A stretch of 64,000 bases of DNA from Halomonas nitroreducens (GCF_003966155.1 NZ_RXNS01000001.1:186001-250000), one strand, 5' to 3'; counted from the stretch's first letter, positions 1 through 8,412 are shown. Notes: generated by a model from the letters alone, not told the origin. Made by a program: numbers and translations.

Positions 1-1
1 G

Positions 2-679
2 AACGGCGACGGCGCCGAGCGTCACGAGGCGATCTACCAGTCGATCAGCGATGCCATCATCGAGCATCGCCTCAAGCCCGGCGCGCGGCTGCGCGAGGAT
101 GCCCTGGCCGAGGTCTTCGGCATCAGCCGGACCGGCATCCGCAAGATCCTCCAGCGCCTGGCCCTGGAGCAGCTGGTGACCCTGACCCCCCGCCGTGGCG
201 CCAGCGTGACGCGGCCCACCGCCGACGAGGCCAAGGATGTCTTCGATGCCCGGCAGATGGTCGAGTGTGGCCTGATGCCCGAGGTGGCCCGCCGCATCAC
301 CGCCGAGGACGCCCAGTCACTGCGCGAGATGGCGGTGCGTGAACGCGAGGCCCTGCGGGCCGGCGAGCAGAGTGCCGCCATCAAGCTGTCCGCGGCCTTC
401 CATGGGCGACTGGCGTGGATCTCCGGCAACGCCACCCTGGCGGCGTTCGTCGAACGCCTGTGTTCGCGCTCCTCGCTGATCCTGGCGGTGTACGGCAACG
501 CCGGCCACCTGGGCTGCGAGTCCCACGACCACGACGACCTGGTGGGCTACCTGGTGAGCGGCAACGGCGAGCGTGCCCTGGCCTTCATGAGCCGCCACCT
601 CAAGGCCATCGAGGCATCGCTGTCCATCCATGCCGAAGAGGATGAGGCCCCGGACCTGTTCGAGATCTTCTCGGGCTAG
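2..679 (+). CDS. GntR/FCD-family transcriptional regulator, 5' truncated
   Basis: The reading frame is open from base 2, so the start codon lies outside the window; 225 residues are visible. The N-terminal part is a GntR winged helix (recognition region GISRTGIRKILQRL, about residues 42-55), followed by an FCD-type all-helical effector domain, including DARQMVE and the FHGRLAWISGN segment. Members of this subfamily usually repress catabolic operons until a pathway acid binds. The gene converges on the NCS1 permease genes of the allantoin cluster and resembles the regulator at 15708-16439 in layout. Either protein could bind the TGTAYACA sites found in this region. The specific ligand is unknown. 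Confidence 0.9.
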   Translation, partial: NGDGAERHEAIYQSISDAIIEHRLKPGARLREDALAEVFGISRTGIRKILQRLALEQLVTLTPRRGASVTRPTADEAKDVFDARQMVECGLMPEVARRITAEDAQSLREMAVREREALRAGEQSAAIKLSAAFHGRLAWISGNATLAAFVERLCSRSSLILAVYGNAGHLGCESHDHDDLVGYLVSGNGERALAFMSRHLKAIEASLSIHAEEDEAPDLFEIFSG

Positions 680-708
680 GGGCGACTCTCCCCGGGTTAC
701 CCTCGAAT

Positions 709-742
709 CACCGCGCCCCGTGCCATGGCACGGGGCGCGGTG
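709..742. terminator. Bidirectional terminator-like perfect palindrome
   Basis: A 34-base perfect inverted repeat centred on CCATGG, made almost only of G and C, lies between the converging gntR gene and the NCS1 permease gene. There is no strong T-tract on either side, so it is called from stem strength and position. Confidence 0.7.
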
Positions 743-763
743 TAGCGTGACGAGGGATGGGGA

Positions 764-2224
764 TCAGGAGTTGGCGGTGACCGGCTGGCGCTGGCCCTTC
801 ATCAACAGGAAGTAGAAGAGCCCGCCCAGGGCAGCACCGATCAACCAGGCATAGCCGCCGAGCGCTTCGAGGGCTGGCACCCACACCGATGAGATCGAGA
901 ACAGCGCGGCCAGGGCGAAGGCGCCGATGGCTCGCTTGTTCCAGCCCTTGACGTAGTGGTAGGCCCCGTCGGGGTCGGCGGAGAACATGTCCTGGATGTT
1001 CAAGTGCTGGCGTTTCACCAGGTAGTAGTCCACCACGATGATGCCGTAGAAGGGTGCCACGATGGCTCCCAGGGCATTGACGAAGCCGGCGATGCCGATC
1101 TGGCTGATCACTGACACCCACAGTGCCCCGACGAAGAAAGCCACCACCGCGGTGATCAGCCCGCCGATCCGAAAGCTGATCTTGCCCGGGAAGAGGTTGG
1201 CCAGGTCGTAGGCCGGTGGGATGAAGTTGGCGACCAGGTTGATGCCCACGGTGGCGGCGAAGAAGGTGATCGCGGCGATGATGGTCAGCGGCAGGGAGTC
1301 GACCCGCTCGATGATGTCCGAGGGGTTGGTGAGCGTCTCGCCGAACAGCGCGAGCGTGCCCGCGGTAATGATCAGGGCGATGAAGGAAAAGAAGGCCACA
1401 TTGAGCGGAAGGCCCAGCAGATTGCCGAGCTTCATCTGTTTCTCGCTCTTCACGAAGCGGGTGAAGTCGCCGAAGTTGATCACCACGGCAGCGAAGTAGG
1501 CGATCATGGTGCCGGTAATCGCCAGGAAGGCGGTCAAGGGGCTGCCTTCATACTCGCTACTGCCACTGAAGATGGTGCTCACCGCGGGCAACAGGTCGCT
1601 GCCGGCCTGGAACCAGACGATGACCATCAGCGCCACCATCACCACGTAGACCATGGGGCCGGCCCAGTTGAGGAAGTGCTTGATGCGGTCGATCCCTTGC
1701 CAGAACAGCGCCATCTGGAAGACCCAGACGATCACGAAGGACACCCACCCCACCGCGGACATGCCCAGCCAGGAACCACCGGGGTCGCCGATGAGCGCGG
1801 TGATCAGCAGGGCGACCGCCGTGGAGGCGAAGTAGGTCTGTACCCCGTACCAGAAGATGCCGATGATGGCCCGCAGCATGGCCGGGAAGTTGGCCCCGCG
1901 CACTCCCATGCTGGACCGGATCATTACCGGGAAGGGCACGCCGTACTTGACGCTGGGCTTGCCACTCAGGTTGACCAGCCACATCACCACGACGCCGGCG
2001 AGGATGATCGCCGCCATCACCGCCCAGCCGTTGAGGCCGTAGGAGATGAACAGCGAGGCCGCCAGGGTGTAGCCGAACAGGCTCTGGATGTCGTTCGACC
2101 AGACATTGAAGATCTCGAACCAGCCCCAGTTGCGGTCACGATGCTTGATCGGCGCCAGGTCCGCGTTGTAGAGGGTCGGGTCTCGGTGCTGGATCTCCAG
2201 CTCTTTTTCCATCATGGGGTTCAC
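764..2224 (-). CDS. NCS1-family nucleobase/allantoin permease (second of pair)
   Basis: This 486-residue polytopic protein belongs to the nucleobase:cation symporter-1 family, with about 12 hydrophobic segments. The family-typical region near the N-terminus (WSNDIQSLFGYTLAASLF) and the KYGVPFPVMIRSSMG loop are visible. NCS1 carriers import purines, pyrimidines, allantoin or hydantoins with a cation. It is the last gene of a minus-strand set led by the racemase gene at 4547 and follows another NCS1 gene after 87 bases. The cluster points to allantoin, but substrate cannot be read from sequence alone. The two permeases are clearly different proteins, so they may serve different pathway substrates. 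Confidence 0.88.
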   Translation of the reverse strand: MNPMMEKELEIQHRDPTLYNADLAPIKHRDRNWGWFEIFNVWSNDIQSLFGYTLAASLFISYGLNGWAVMAAIILAGVVVMWLVNLSGKPSVKYGVPFPVMIRSSMGVRGANFPAMLRAIIGIFWYGVQTYFASTAVALLITALIGDPGGSWLGMSAVGWVSFVIVWVFQMALFWQGIDRIKHFLNWAGPMVYVVMVALMVIVWFQAGSDLLPAVSTIFSGSSEYEGSPLTAFLAITGTMIAYFAAVVINFGDFTRFVKSEKQMKLGNLLGLPLNVAFFSFIALIITAGTLALFGETLTNPSDIIERVDSLPLTIIAAITFFAATVGINLVANFIPPAYDLANLFPGKISFRIGGLITAVVAFFVGALWVSVISQIGIAGFVNALGAIVAPFYGIIVVDYYLVKRQHLNIQDMFSADPDGAYHYVKGWNKRAIGAFALAALFSISSVWVPALEALGGYAWLIGAALGGLFYFLLMKGQRQPVTANS

Positions 2225-2278
2225 CCTTCTTGTCGTTGTGGAAAAGCCCCTGCCTATAACGGGAGGGCCTGAAGGCGA

Positions 2279-2299
2279 GAGGGTGACGCCGTCACCCTC
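2279..2299 (-). terminator. Intercistronic hairpin between the two NCS1 genes
   Basis: Nine-base perfect arms (GAGGGTGAC and GTCACCCTC) with a 3-base loop follow the stop codon of the upstream NCS1 gene on the minus strand. There is no clear T-tract, so it may be a stabilising or partial-termination hairpin that lowers expression of the last permease. Confidence 0.5.
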
Positions 2300-2311
2300 A
2301 GTCTAGGGCGT

Positions 2312-3688
2312 TCAGCTGCAGAAGCGCTGGCAGGGCGCCCAGGTCTTCATCAGCAGGTAGTAGGTGAGGCCGGCCGGGATCAGGCTGGCGTACCAGGATA
2401 CGGAAGAGAAGGTCAGGGCGACCACGGCACCCACGGCGGTAGCGATCAGTGCCGCGTGGTGCACGCCGCGATAGGGACCGTTCTCGTCGTAGAGCTTGCC
2501 AAGGTCCAGAGTGCGGCGGCGGATCAGGTAGTAGTCGACCACCAGGATGGCGAAGATCGGGCCGAGGAAGGCGGAGTAGGTCTGCACGAAGACCTGCAGG
2601 CCGGCGGCGGACTCGTCCTTGACCAGCTCCCAGGGGAAGGTGGCGAAGGCCAGCAGGCCGACGATCACGGTAGCGGTGCGGAACTTCAGCTTGAAGGCGT
2701 CCATCAGCACGTAAGTCGGCGGCACCACGTTGTTGAGCACGTTGGTGGTGACCTGGGCGAAGGCGATGAACAGCAGGGTGGTCATCAACAGCGGGGTGTT
2801 GTCCACGGCATTGGCGAACACCTGGATCGGGTCGGCGACGCCGGTGGCCTCGGAGACCATGTAGCCGATCAGCCCCATGAACAGGGTGCAGGGCAGGATC
2901 GACATGGCGTAGATGGTGGTCAGCAGGCCCGGACCGGTGCCCTCCTTGTGCTCGCGGGAATAGTCGCTGACGTTGAGCATCATGGTGCTGTAGATGCCCA
3001 GGAACAGCATGGTGGCGCCCCAGAAGGGCATGCCCCAGGAGCCTTCCATGGTCAGCATGCTGGCGGAGAGTTCGTCGCCGTAGCGCTGCACGGTGCTATA
3101 GAACATGTAGACCAGCGAGGCCAGGATGAAGGCGCTGCCGATGTTCTCGAGCCACTTGATGCCCTGGAAGCCCAGCACCGACAGGGCGATCTGGAGGAAC
3201 TGGAAGGCGATGAAGAAGAAGATCAGGTTGTCGAAGCCGAACAGGGTCGCCGAGACCATGTTCAGGGCGCCGGCACCGATCCAGCTCTGAAAGCCGTACC
3301 AGACGATGGCCGGCACGGCACGCACCAGACCCGGCAGGCGGGTACCGGAAAAGCCGAAGGCACTGCGTGCCTGGACCATGAAGGGAATGCCGTACTTGTA
3401 GCCGGCGGCGCCATTCAGGGCCAGGGCGATGCCGATCACGAAACAGCCGATGGCGATCGCCAGCGTGGCCTGGAGCAGGTTCAGGGTGCCGACCACGCTG
3501 GAGCCCATGGTGAAGGTGCCGATGGAGACGCAGCCGCCGAACCAGGCCAGCAGGTAGGAGGTGCGCCCCATGATGCGGGTCTTCTGGGGGGCCAGCGATT
3601 CGCTGCCGGCCGCCTTGGTGTCATGGGGGCTGTCGTGGATCACCCCGGTATCATCGCCGGGGGCGGCGCGTGAAGTCGAGAGAGTCAT
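2312..3688 (-). CDS. NCS1-family purine/allantoin permease (first of pair)
   Basis: This 458-residue membrane protein belongs to the NCS1 family and is closer in style to CodB/PurP-like carriers. After a polar N-terminus of about 38 residues come about 12 hydrophobic helices. Visible family features are GCVSIGTFTMGSSVVG, YKYGIPFMVQARSAFG and WYGFQSWIGAGALN. It lies 112 bases downstream of the racemase gene on the same strand, and a TGTAYACA palindrome sits before that racemase gene, so it is probably transcribed with it. Uptake of allantoin or a related ureide is the likely job, inferred from context. Confidence 0.88.
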   Translation of the reverse strand: MTLSTSRAAPGDDTGVIHDSPHDTKAAGSESLAPQKTRIMGRTSYLLAWFGGCVSIGTFTMGSSVVGTLNLLQATLAIAIGCFVIGIALALNGAAGYKYGIPFMVQARSAFGFSGTRLPGLVRAVPAIVWYGFQSWIGAGALNMVSATLFGFDNLIFFFIAFQFLQIALSVLGFQGIKWLENIGSAFILASLVYMFYSTVQRYGDELSASMLTMEGSWGMPFWGATMLFLGIYSTMMLNVSDYSREHKEGTGPGLLTTIYAMSILPCTLFMGLIGYMVSEATGVADPIQVFANAVDNTPLLMTTLLFIAFAQVTTNVLNNVVPPTYVLMDAFKLKFRTATVIVGLLAFATFPWELVKDESAAGLQVFVQTYSAFLGPIFAILVVDYYLIRRRTLDLGKLYDENGPYRGVHHAALIATAVGAVVALTFSSVSWYASLIPAGLTYYLLMKTWAPCQRFCS

Positions 3689-3800
3689 GATGCAGTCCTC
3701 GCAAGATGGTGCGGTGATTGTGGTTGTTGTCCGGCCCGTTCAGGGCGCGGGGTCGCTTGCGGTATCGTGCTCGGGATGGACGCTGGGGGCGGCCGGCCCC

Positions 3801-4547
3801 TCAGCCGTCGGGGGCCAGCTCCGACAGGTGGGCGAAGCGGCCGGTAAAGGTCTTGGGACGGGGGAAGGCCAGGTCGCCGACCTTGCTGGTGCCGAGTCCC
3901 AGGCCGACCAGGGCCTCGCTGAGCTTGACCGCGGCCGTCACGCCCTCGACCACCGGCAGGCCCACGGCCTCGCTGATCTCGTCCGTCAGGTCGGCCATGC
4001 CGCCGCAACCCAGCACGATGGCCCCGATGCCATCCTCGTCGCGGGCGCGACGGCCCTCGTCGATGATCCGTGTGAGGGCGGCGTTGCCGTCGTCTTCCAG
4101 GTCGAGCACCGGGATCTCGGCGGCACGGACTCGGCGGCAGTGATGGCGGAAGCCGTACTGGTCGAGCAGATGCTCGGCGATGATGCCGGTGCGGCTCAGG
4201 GTGGTGACCACCGAGAAGCGGGTACTGATCAGGGCGGCCATGTGGAAGGCGGCCTCGGCGATGCCGACCACCGGGGCTCGAGTCAGCTCCCGGGCCGCCA
4301 GCAGCCCCGGGTCGCCGAAGCAGGCGATGATATAGGCATCCACCCGATCACGTTCGCCGGCCATGATTTCCTCGAGCACGCCCACGGTGCTGATGGCCTC
4401 GTCGAAATGGCTCTCGATGGAGACCGGGCCATGGGCCGGTTGGGTGGCGCTGATCACCGTCCCGGGGGCGGCGATCCCCTGGGCGGCGGTGGCGATGGTA
4501 TCGGTCATGCCGCGGGTGGTGTTGGGATTGATGACGCGGATCTGCAT
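3801..4547 (-). CDS. hpxA: Asp/Glu/hydantoin racemase family, probable allantoin racemase
   Basis: This 248-residue protein has both catalytic cysteines of the family: C76 in IIACFGDPG and C181 in IVLGCGGMADL. HyuE and HpxA members interconvert enantiomers of hydantoins or allantoin through a two-base cysteine mechanism. With PuuE, AllA and AllE encoded next door, conversion of allantoin to the enantiomer used by allantoinase is the best reading. It is the first gene of a minus-strand unit with two NCS1 permeases. The palindrome TTTGTACACAAA lies 46-57 bases upstream of its start codon. A hydantoin racemase of different specificity is the main alternative. Confidence 0.85.
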   Translation of the reverse strand: MQIRVINPNTTRGMTDTIATAAQGIAAPGTVISATQPAHGPVSIESHFDEAISTVGVLEEIMAGERDRVDAYIIACFGDPGLLAARELTRAPVVGIAEAAFHMAALISTRFSVVTTLSRTGIIAEHLLDQYGFRHHCRRVRAAEIPVLDLEDDGNAALTRIIDEGRRARDEDGIGAIVLGCGGMADLTDEISEAVGLPVVEGVTAAVKLSEALVGLGLGTSKVGDLAFPRPKTFTGRFAHLSELAPDG

Positions 4548-4592
4548 GGGTGGCTCCGTTGGCGGTTATTCTTGTGAACAATGATTTTTTTC

Positions 4593-4604
4593 TTTGTACA
4601 CAAA
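4593..4604. promoter_or_regulatory. TGTAYACA operator site 1 (hpxA side)
   Basis: TTTGTACACAAA is palindromic apart from the central pair. The identical 12-mer recurs at 22910-22921 before the Tsx-like porin gene. Probable GntR/FCD operator. Confidence 0.65.
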
Positions 4605-4718
4605 ATAGTCGGGGGTGCCTCGAAAAATCAACCCATGACTTCAATGGCTCCCTCATGGAAATTCCATTGTTTAACAGTGAGTTAGGGGTGTACTAAGAAA
4701 AATTAACCAGTGCGATAC

Positions 4719-4730
4719 ACTGTATACAAT
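4719..4730. promoter_or_regulatory. TGTAYACA operator site 2
   Basis: ACTGTATACAAT contains the perfect core TGTATACA in the middle of the divergent racemase control region. Confidence 0.55.
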
Positions 4731-4777
4731 AAATGAAGCTCAAATTCTCGGATATTTAAGACAGTTTATCGAGGTTA

Positions 4778-4789
4778 AGTGTATACACT
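4778..4789. promoter_or_regulatory. TGTAYACA operator site 3
   Basis: AGTGTATACACT is a perfect 12-base palindrome, 59 bases centre to centre from site 2. Confidence 0.6.
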
Positions 4790-4915
4790 GTGGTGTTCTG
4801 CCGGACGAATCGGCCTGCCAGGGCGGAGACTGCCCATGATGCCGGCCGCCATTGAGGGGTGAGGCATCGGCGGCCGGGTCCGGGGAAAGAAAGGATTGGC
4901 CGTGGGGATTGATTT

Positions 4916-4927
4916 TTTGTATACAAA
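4916..4927. promoter_or_regulatory. TGTAYACA operator site 4 (second racemase side)
   Basis: TTTGTATACAAA is a perfect 12-base palindrome ending 41 bases before the start codon of the racemase paralogue, a position suited to blocking its promoter. Confidence 0.65.
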
Positions 4928-4968
4928 GTACGAGGCTAAAGGCAGTCATCGGAAAGGGGGAGGGCGGC

Positions 4969-5628
4969 ATGCGCCTGCTGATGCTTAACGGCAATACCAA
5001 CACCGCCATGACCGACGCCATGGCCTCACGGGCCCGGGCCTTTCTCGGGAGTGCGGTCGAGGTCCACGCCGAGACGGCCGAGCAGGGCGTGGCCTATATC
5101 GCCTCACGTCGAGACTGTGCACTGGCCGGTGCCGCGCTGGTCGCGAGTCTCGAACGGCGCTCCAGGATCGAGCATGACGCCGTGCTGCTGGCCTGCTTCG
5201 GCGAGCCGGGGCTCGCCGCGGCCCGTGAGGCCTGCCCGGTACCCGTCACCGGCATGCTGGAGGCCTCCGTGCTGTCCGCCCTGCAGTTGGGGGAGCGCTT
5301 CTCGATCGTCACCCCCGGGCGGCGCTGGCCACGCATGATCGAGGACATCCTGCACGAGCTGGGGGCGTCGCGCCGTTGCCTGGGGATCTCCGCCGTGAAC
5401 ATCGACGACCTGGCCCTGCCCGCGCAGCGGGATCAGGCCCGGACAAGAGTCCAGTCGGCGGTGGCGGATCAGCAGGCGCGACTCGCCCCGGACGCCATCA
5501 TTGTCGGCGGTGCCGCCTTCGCCGGCCTGGCCGCCGACCTGGCGGTAGGCCCCGACTGCCGGCTCGTGGATTCCCTGGACGCCGGTCTGGCTCAGAGCCT
5601 GGCGCTGATGCGCCTGGCGAGGGGCTGA
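4969..5628 (+). CDS. Asp/Glu racemase-superfamily protein lacking the second catalytic cysteine
   Basis: This 219-residue protein is homologous to the divergently encoded HpxA-like racemase. The first catalytic cysteine is kept (C76 in LLACFGEPG). The second, at position 181 in both proteins, is replaced by glycine (IIVGGAAFAG instead of IVLGCGGMA). The start at 4969 was chosen because a purine-rich ribosome site (GGAAAGGGGGAGGG) lies just before it and the family N-terminus LLMLNGNTN begins there. Family members with one catalytic cysteine can act as decarboxylases or one-base isomerases, so simple racemisation is doubtful. It sits between hpxA and puuE with operators on both sides, so a role in ureide metabolism is likely but undefined. 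Confidence 0.8.
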   Translation: MRLLMLNGNTNTAMTDAMASRARAFLGSAVEVHAETAEQGVAYIASRRDCALAGAALVASLERRSRIEHDAVLLACFGEPGLAAAREACPVPVTGMLEASVLSALQLGERFSIVTPGRRWPRMIEDILHELGASRRCLGISAVNIDDLALPAQRDQARTRVQSAVADQQARLAPDAIIVGGAAFAGLAADLAVGPDCRLVDSLDAGLAQSLALMRLARG

Positions 5629-5670
5629 AAGGCCATCCTTGAATATAGAATGGGCACACTCTATTCTATT

Positions 5671-5682
5671 TCTGTATACAGT
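5671..5682. promoter_or_regulatory. TGTAYACA operator site 5 (puuE)
   Basis: TCTGTATACAGT contains the perfect palindrome CTGTATACAG. It lies 66 bases before the puuE start codon. Confidence 0.6.
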
Positions 5683-5747
5683 TTATGTTGTTCATCCGGG
5701 GGCTCCTGCACCGTCGAGCGCTCAAAGAACAAGAAGGACGCATTGCC

Positions 5748-6680
5748 ATGACCTCACCGACCCGCAACGACTATCCCCGCGACCTGATCGGCTATGGCCG
5801 CGATGTCCCGGCGGCCAACTGGCCCGGCAGGGCACGCATTGCCGTCCAGTTCGTGCTCAATTACGAGGAGGGCGGCGAGAACTGCGTGCTCCACGGCGAC
5901 AATGGCTCCGAGCAGTTCCTCTCCGAGATCATCGGCGCCGAGTCCTACCCCGATCGCCACCTGAGCATGGAGTCGATCTACGAATACGGTTCCCGGGCGG
6001 GCGTGTGGCGGATCCTGCGCGAGTTCGAGCGTCGCGGCCTGCCGCTGACCGTGTTCGGTGTGGCCATGGCGCTGGAGCGCAACCCCGAGGTCGCCCTGGC
6101 CTTCAAGGAGCTCGGTCACGAGATCGCCTGCCATGGCTATCGCTGGATCCACTACCAGCAGGTGCCGGAGCACATCGAGCGCCAGCACATGCAACGGGCC
6201 ATCGAGATCTTCCAGTCGCTGTACGGCGAGAAGCCGCTCGGTTGGTACACGGGACGTGACAGCCCCAATACGCGTCGCCTGGTGCTCGACGAGGGCAGCT
6301 TCCTCTACGACAGCGACTACTATGGTGATGACCTGCCGTTCTGGACCCGCGAGGAAGACAGCCAGGGGCGTGAGCACAGCCACCTGGTGGTGCCCTATAC
6401 CCTGGACACCAACGATATGCGCTTCGCCGCGCCCCAGGGCTTCAACACCGCGGATCATTTCTTCACCTACCTGCGTGACGCCTTCGATGTCCTCTATGCG
6501 GAAGGCGAGGACACCCCGAAGATGCTTTCCGTGGGCATGCACTGCCGGCTGCTGGGACGCCCGGGGCGTTTCCGCGCCCTGCAGCGCTTCCTCGACCATA
6601 TCGAGGCCCACGACCGCGTCTGGGTCACTCGCCGCATGGACATCGCCCGTCACTGGGCCGAGCACCATCCGGCACCCTGA
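5748..6680 (+). CDS. puuE: Allantoinase, polysaccharide-deacetylase type
   Basis: This 310-residue protein belongs to the PuuE branch of the polysaccharide deacetylase (NodB-like) family, which hydrolyses allantoin to allantoate and is unrelated to the amidohydrolase AllB. Hallmarks are the opening PRDLIGYGRDVPAANWPG, the FVLNYEEGGE segment, GHEIACHGYRW and the GWYTGRDSPNTRRL stretch. The start at 5748 follows an AAGAAGGA ribosome site and matches the usual family N-terminus. A TGTATACA operator lies upstream, and allA and allE follow on the same strand after a 302-base gap. Cytoplasmic location is expected since no signal peptide is present. Confidence 0.93.
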   Translation: MTSPTRNDYPRDLIGYGRDVPAANWPGRARIAVQFVLNYEEGGENCVLHGDNGSEQFLSEIIGAESYPDRHLSMESIYEYGSRAGVWRILREFERRGLPLTVFGVAMALERNPEVALAFKELGHEIACHGYRWIHYQQVPEHIERQHMQRAIEIFQSLYGEKPLGWYTGRDSPNTRRLVLDEGSFLYDSDYYGDDLPFWTREEDSQGREHSHLVVPYTLDTNDMRFAAPQGFNTADHFFTYLRDAFDVLYAEGEDTPKMLSVGMHCRLLGRPGRFRALQRFLDHIEAHDRVWVTRRMDIARHWAEHHPAP

Positions 6681-6982
6681 TTCCGCCGTTCCGACAGCCC
6701 GGGGTGGGCGGCGCGCCGCCTGTCCCGCTCCGCATTTTGGCATTGCCTGAAAAGTCGGCGAGCGAAGGCTAGACAAGGCAAGAAGCAGCGACAAATCGGC
6801 AGGGATTACCGATTTGGGCAGCTCAGTTGCTCGCAGAGCGAGCGATATGGAGGTCGCGAGTCAAAAGGCGGAGTTTTCGAGCTGTAAATGCGCACTTTGA
6901 TCGGACTCGCCACCGAGCTGAGTTTTAACACGCCGTTTAGCCGAGCGCAGACACTTTTCAGACATTGCCCTCAGGAGGTTAC
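6681..6982. repeat. puuE-allA gap holding a structured, repeat-like element
   Basis: Bases 6744-6755 and 6953-6964 form an inverted pair (TGCCTGAAAAGT and ACTTTTCAGACA, one mismatch) bracketing about 220 bases. Inside are a 7-bp stem (AAATCGG at 6793-6799, CCGATTT at 6809-6815) and a 6-bp stem with a 3-base loop (6829-6843). The base composition differs from the flanking genes and no open frame is credible. This looks like a dispersed intergenic repeat or MITE-like element. I saw no second copy in the window, so repeat status is an inference. Confidence 0.45.
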
Positions 6983-7516
6983 ATGCTCCAACTCGAAGCC
7001 CGTCCCCTGACCCCGGAGGCCTTCGCGCCCTTCGGCGACGTGATCGATACCCGCACGTCCGACTACTTTCACATCAATGCCGGTCGAACCCGTCGCTACC
7101 ACGACCTGGCCAGGGTCGAGACCCTGGGCGAGCAGGGCCGGGCACTGATCAGCATCTTCGTCAGCCAGCCCGTCAGCGTGCCACTCGATCTGAACTTCCT
7201 GGAGCGCCATCCCCAGGGCAGCCAGGCCTTCGTGCCCATGCACGAGGAGCGCTTCCTGGTGGTGGTAGCGCCGCCCGGCGACGCCATCGCCCCCGAGAAG
7301 GTGCGTGCCTTCGTCACCGATGGCCGCCAGGGCGTGAACTATCGTGCCGGCACCTGGCATGCCATCCAGTCGGTGCTGGAAGGCGAGGGCGAGTTCCTGG
7401 TGGTCGACCGTGGCGGCGAGGGCAACAACTGCGACGAGATCCCCATCGATATCCGCGTGACCCTGCCGCAAGGCGAGGGCGTCGCGTCTACCAGCGAACA
7501 AGAGGCAACCCCATGA
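6983..7516 (+). CDS. allA: Ureidoglycolate lyase
   Basis: This 177-residue protein has the AllA family pattern: LTPEAFAPFGDVID at the N-terminus, INAGRTRRYHDLA, ERHPQGSQAFVPM, and the C-terminal NYRAGTWHAI and FLVVDRGGEGNNCDE motifs. It splits (S)-ureidoglycolate into glyoxylate and urea, giving the glyoxylate used by the gcl genes downstream. The start at 6983 is set by a perfect AGGAGG at 6973-6978. Its stop codon overlaps the allE start by four bases (ATGA), so the two are translationally coupled. Confidence 0.95.
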   Translation: MLQLEARPLTPEAFAPFGDVIDTRTSDYFHINAGRTRRYHDLARVETLGEQGRALISIFVSQPVSVPLDLNFLERHPQGSQAFVPMHEERFLVVVAPPGDAIAPEKVRAFVTDGRQGVNYRAGTWHAIQSVLEGEGEFLVVDRGGEGNNCDEIPIDIRVTLPQGEGVASTSEQEATP

Positions 7517-8349
7517 CCCAGCGTCAGTACTACGCTCCCCAGGGCGGCCATCCCGGCCAGAAGGTGATGACCACCGACCGCGCGATGTTCACCGAGGCCT
7601 TCGCGGTCATTCCCAAGGGGGTGTATCGCGACATCGTCGCCAGCAAGCTGCCCCACTGGGAGAACACCCGCCTCTGGGTGCTGTCCCGCCCGCTGTCCGG
7701 CTTCGCCGAGACCTTCTCCCAGTACATCATGGAGGTGTCCCCCGGCGGCGGCAGCGAGCGGCCCGAGACTGACCCGGGCGCCGAGGGCGTGCTCTTCGTG
7801 GTGGAGGGCGAGATGGTGCTGACCCTGGCCGGCGAGAAGCACCGGATGGTCCCCGGCGGCTATGCCTTCATCCCGCCGGGCAGCGACTGGCAGCTGCGCA
7901 ACGAGGCCGACGCCCCGGTGCGTTTCCACTGGATCCGCAAGGCCTACGAGTTCGTCGACGGTCTCGAGGTGCCCGAACCCTTCGTGGTCAACGAGAACGA
8001 CATCGAGCCCTCGGTCATGCCGGACTGCAACGAGGTCTGGGCCACCACGCGCTTCGTCGACCCGGACGATCTGCGCCACGACATACACGTCAACATCGTG
8101 ACCTTCCAGCCCGGCGGCGTGATTCCCTTCGACGAGACCCACGTGATGGAGCACGGCCTCTATGTGCTCGAGGGCAAGGCGGTCTACCATCTCAACCAGC
8201 AGTGGGTCGAGGTGGAGGCGGGCGACTACATGTGGCTGCGCGCCTTCTGCCCGCAGGCCTGCTATGCAGGCGGCCCGGGCCCCTTCCGCTACCTGCTGTA
8301 CAAGGACGTCAACCGGCACATGGCGCTGCCCTACAGCAAGCGGCGCTGA
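7513..8349 (+). CDS. allE: (S)-ureidoglycine aminohydrolase, bicupin
   Basis: This 278-residue bicupin matches the UGHY/AllE family, which removes ammonia from (S)-ureidoglycine to give (S)-ureidoglycolate using Mn2+. The N-terminal cupin carries FVVEGEMVLTLAGE and PPGSDWQLRN. The C-terminal cupin carries DETHVMEHGLYVLEGKAVYHL with likely metal ligands (E, H and E of ETHVMEHG), followed by EAGDYMWLRAFCPQACYAGG. It is coupled to allA by an ATGA overlap. The enzyme that makes its substrate, allantoate amidohydrolase (AllC), is not encoded in this window. Confidence 0.95.
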   Translation: MTQRQYYAPQGGHPGQKVMTTDRAMFTEAFAVIPKGVYRDIVASKLPHWENTRLWVLSRPLSGFAETFSQYIMEVSPGGGSERPETDPGAEGVLFVVEGEMVLTLAGEKHRMVPGGYAFIPPGSDWQLRNEADAPVRFHWIRKAYEFVDGLEVPEPFVVNENDIEPSVMPDCNEVWATTRFVDPDDLRHDIHVNIVTFQPGGVIPFDETHVMEHGLYVLEGKAVYHLNQQWVEVEAGDYMWLRAFCPQACYAGGPGPFRYLLYKDVNRHMALPYSKRR

Positions 8350-8371
8350 TCGGCCCCGGCACGGCAACGGC

Positions 8372-8412
8372 ACACGACGACACCCGCCCTTCGGCGGGTG
8401 TCGTCGTGTTGG
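8372..8412 (+). terminator. Terminator after allE
   Basis: A perfect 17-bp stem (arms 8372-8388 and 8393-8409) with a CTTC loop begins 22 bases after the allE stop codon and is followed by only a short T run. This is one of the strongest terminator candidates in the window. Confidence 0.85.

Larger units (their letters stand above)
4548..4968. promoter_or_regulatory. Divergent control region of the racemase genes
   Basis: This 421-base non-coding stretch is much richer in A and T than its surroundings. It separates hpxA (minus strand) from the second racemase gene (plus strand) and contains four TGTAYACA palindromes, listed separately. No convincing open frame was found in it. The arrangement suggests two back-to-back promoters under a shared repressor. 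Confidence 0.7.
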
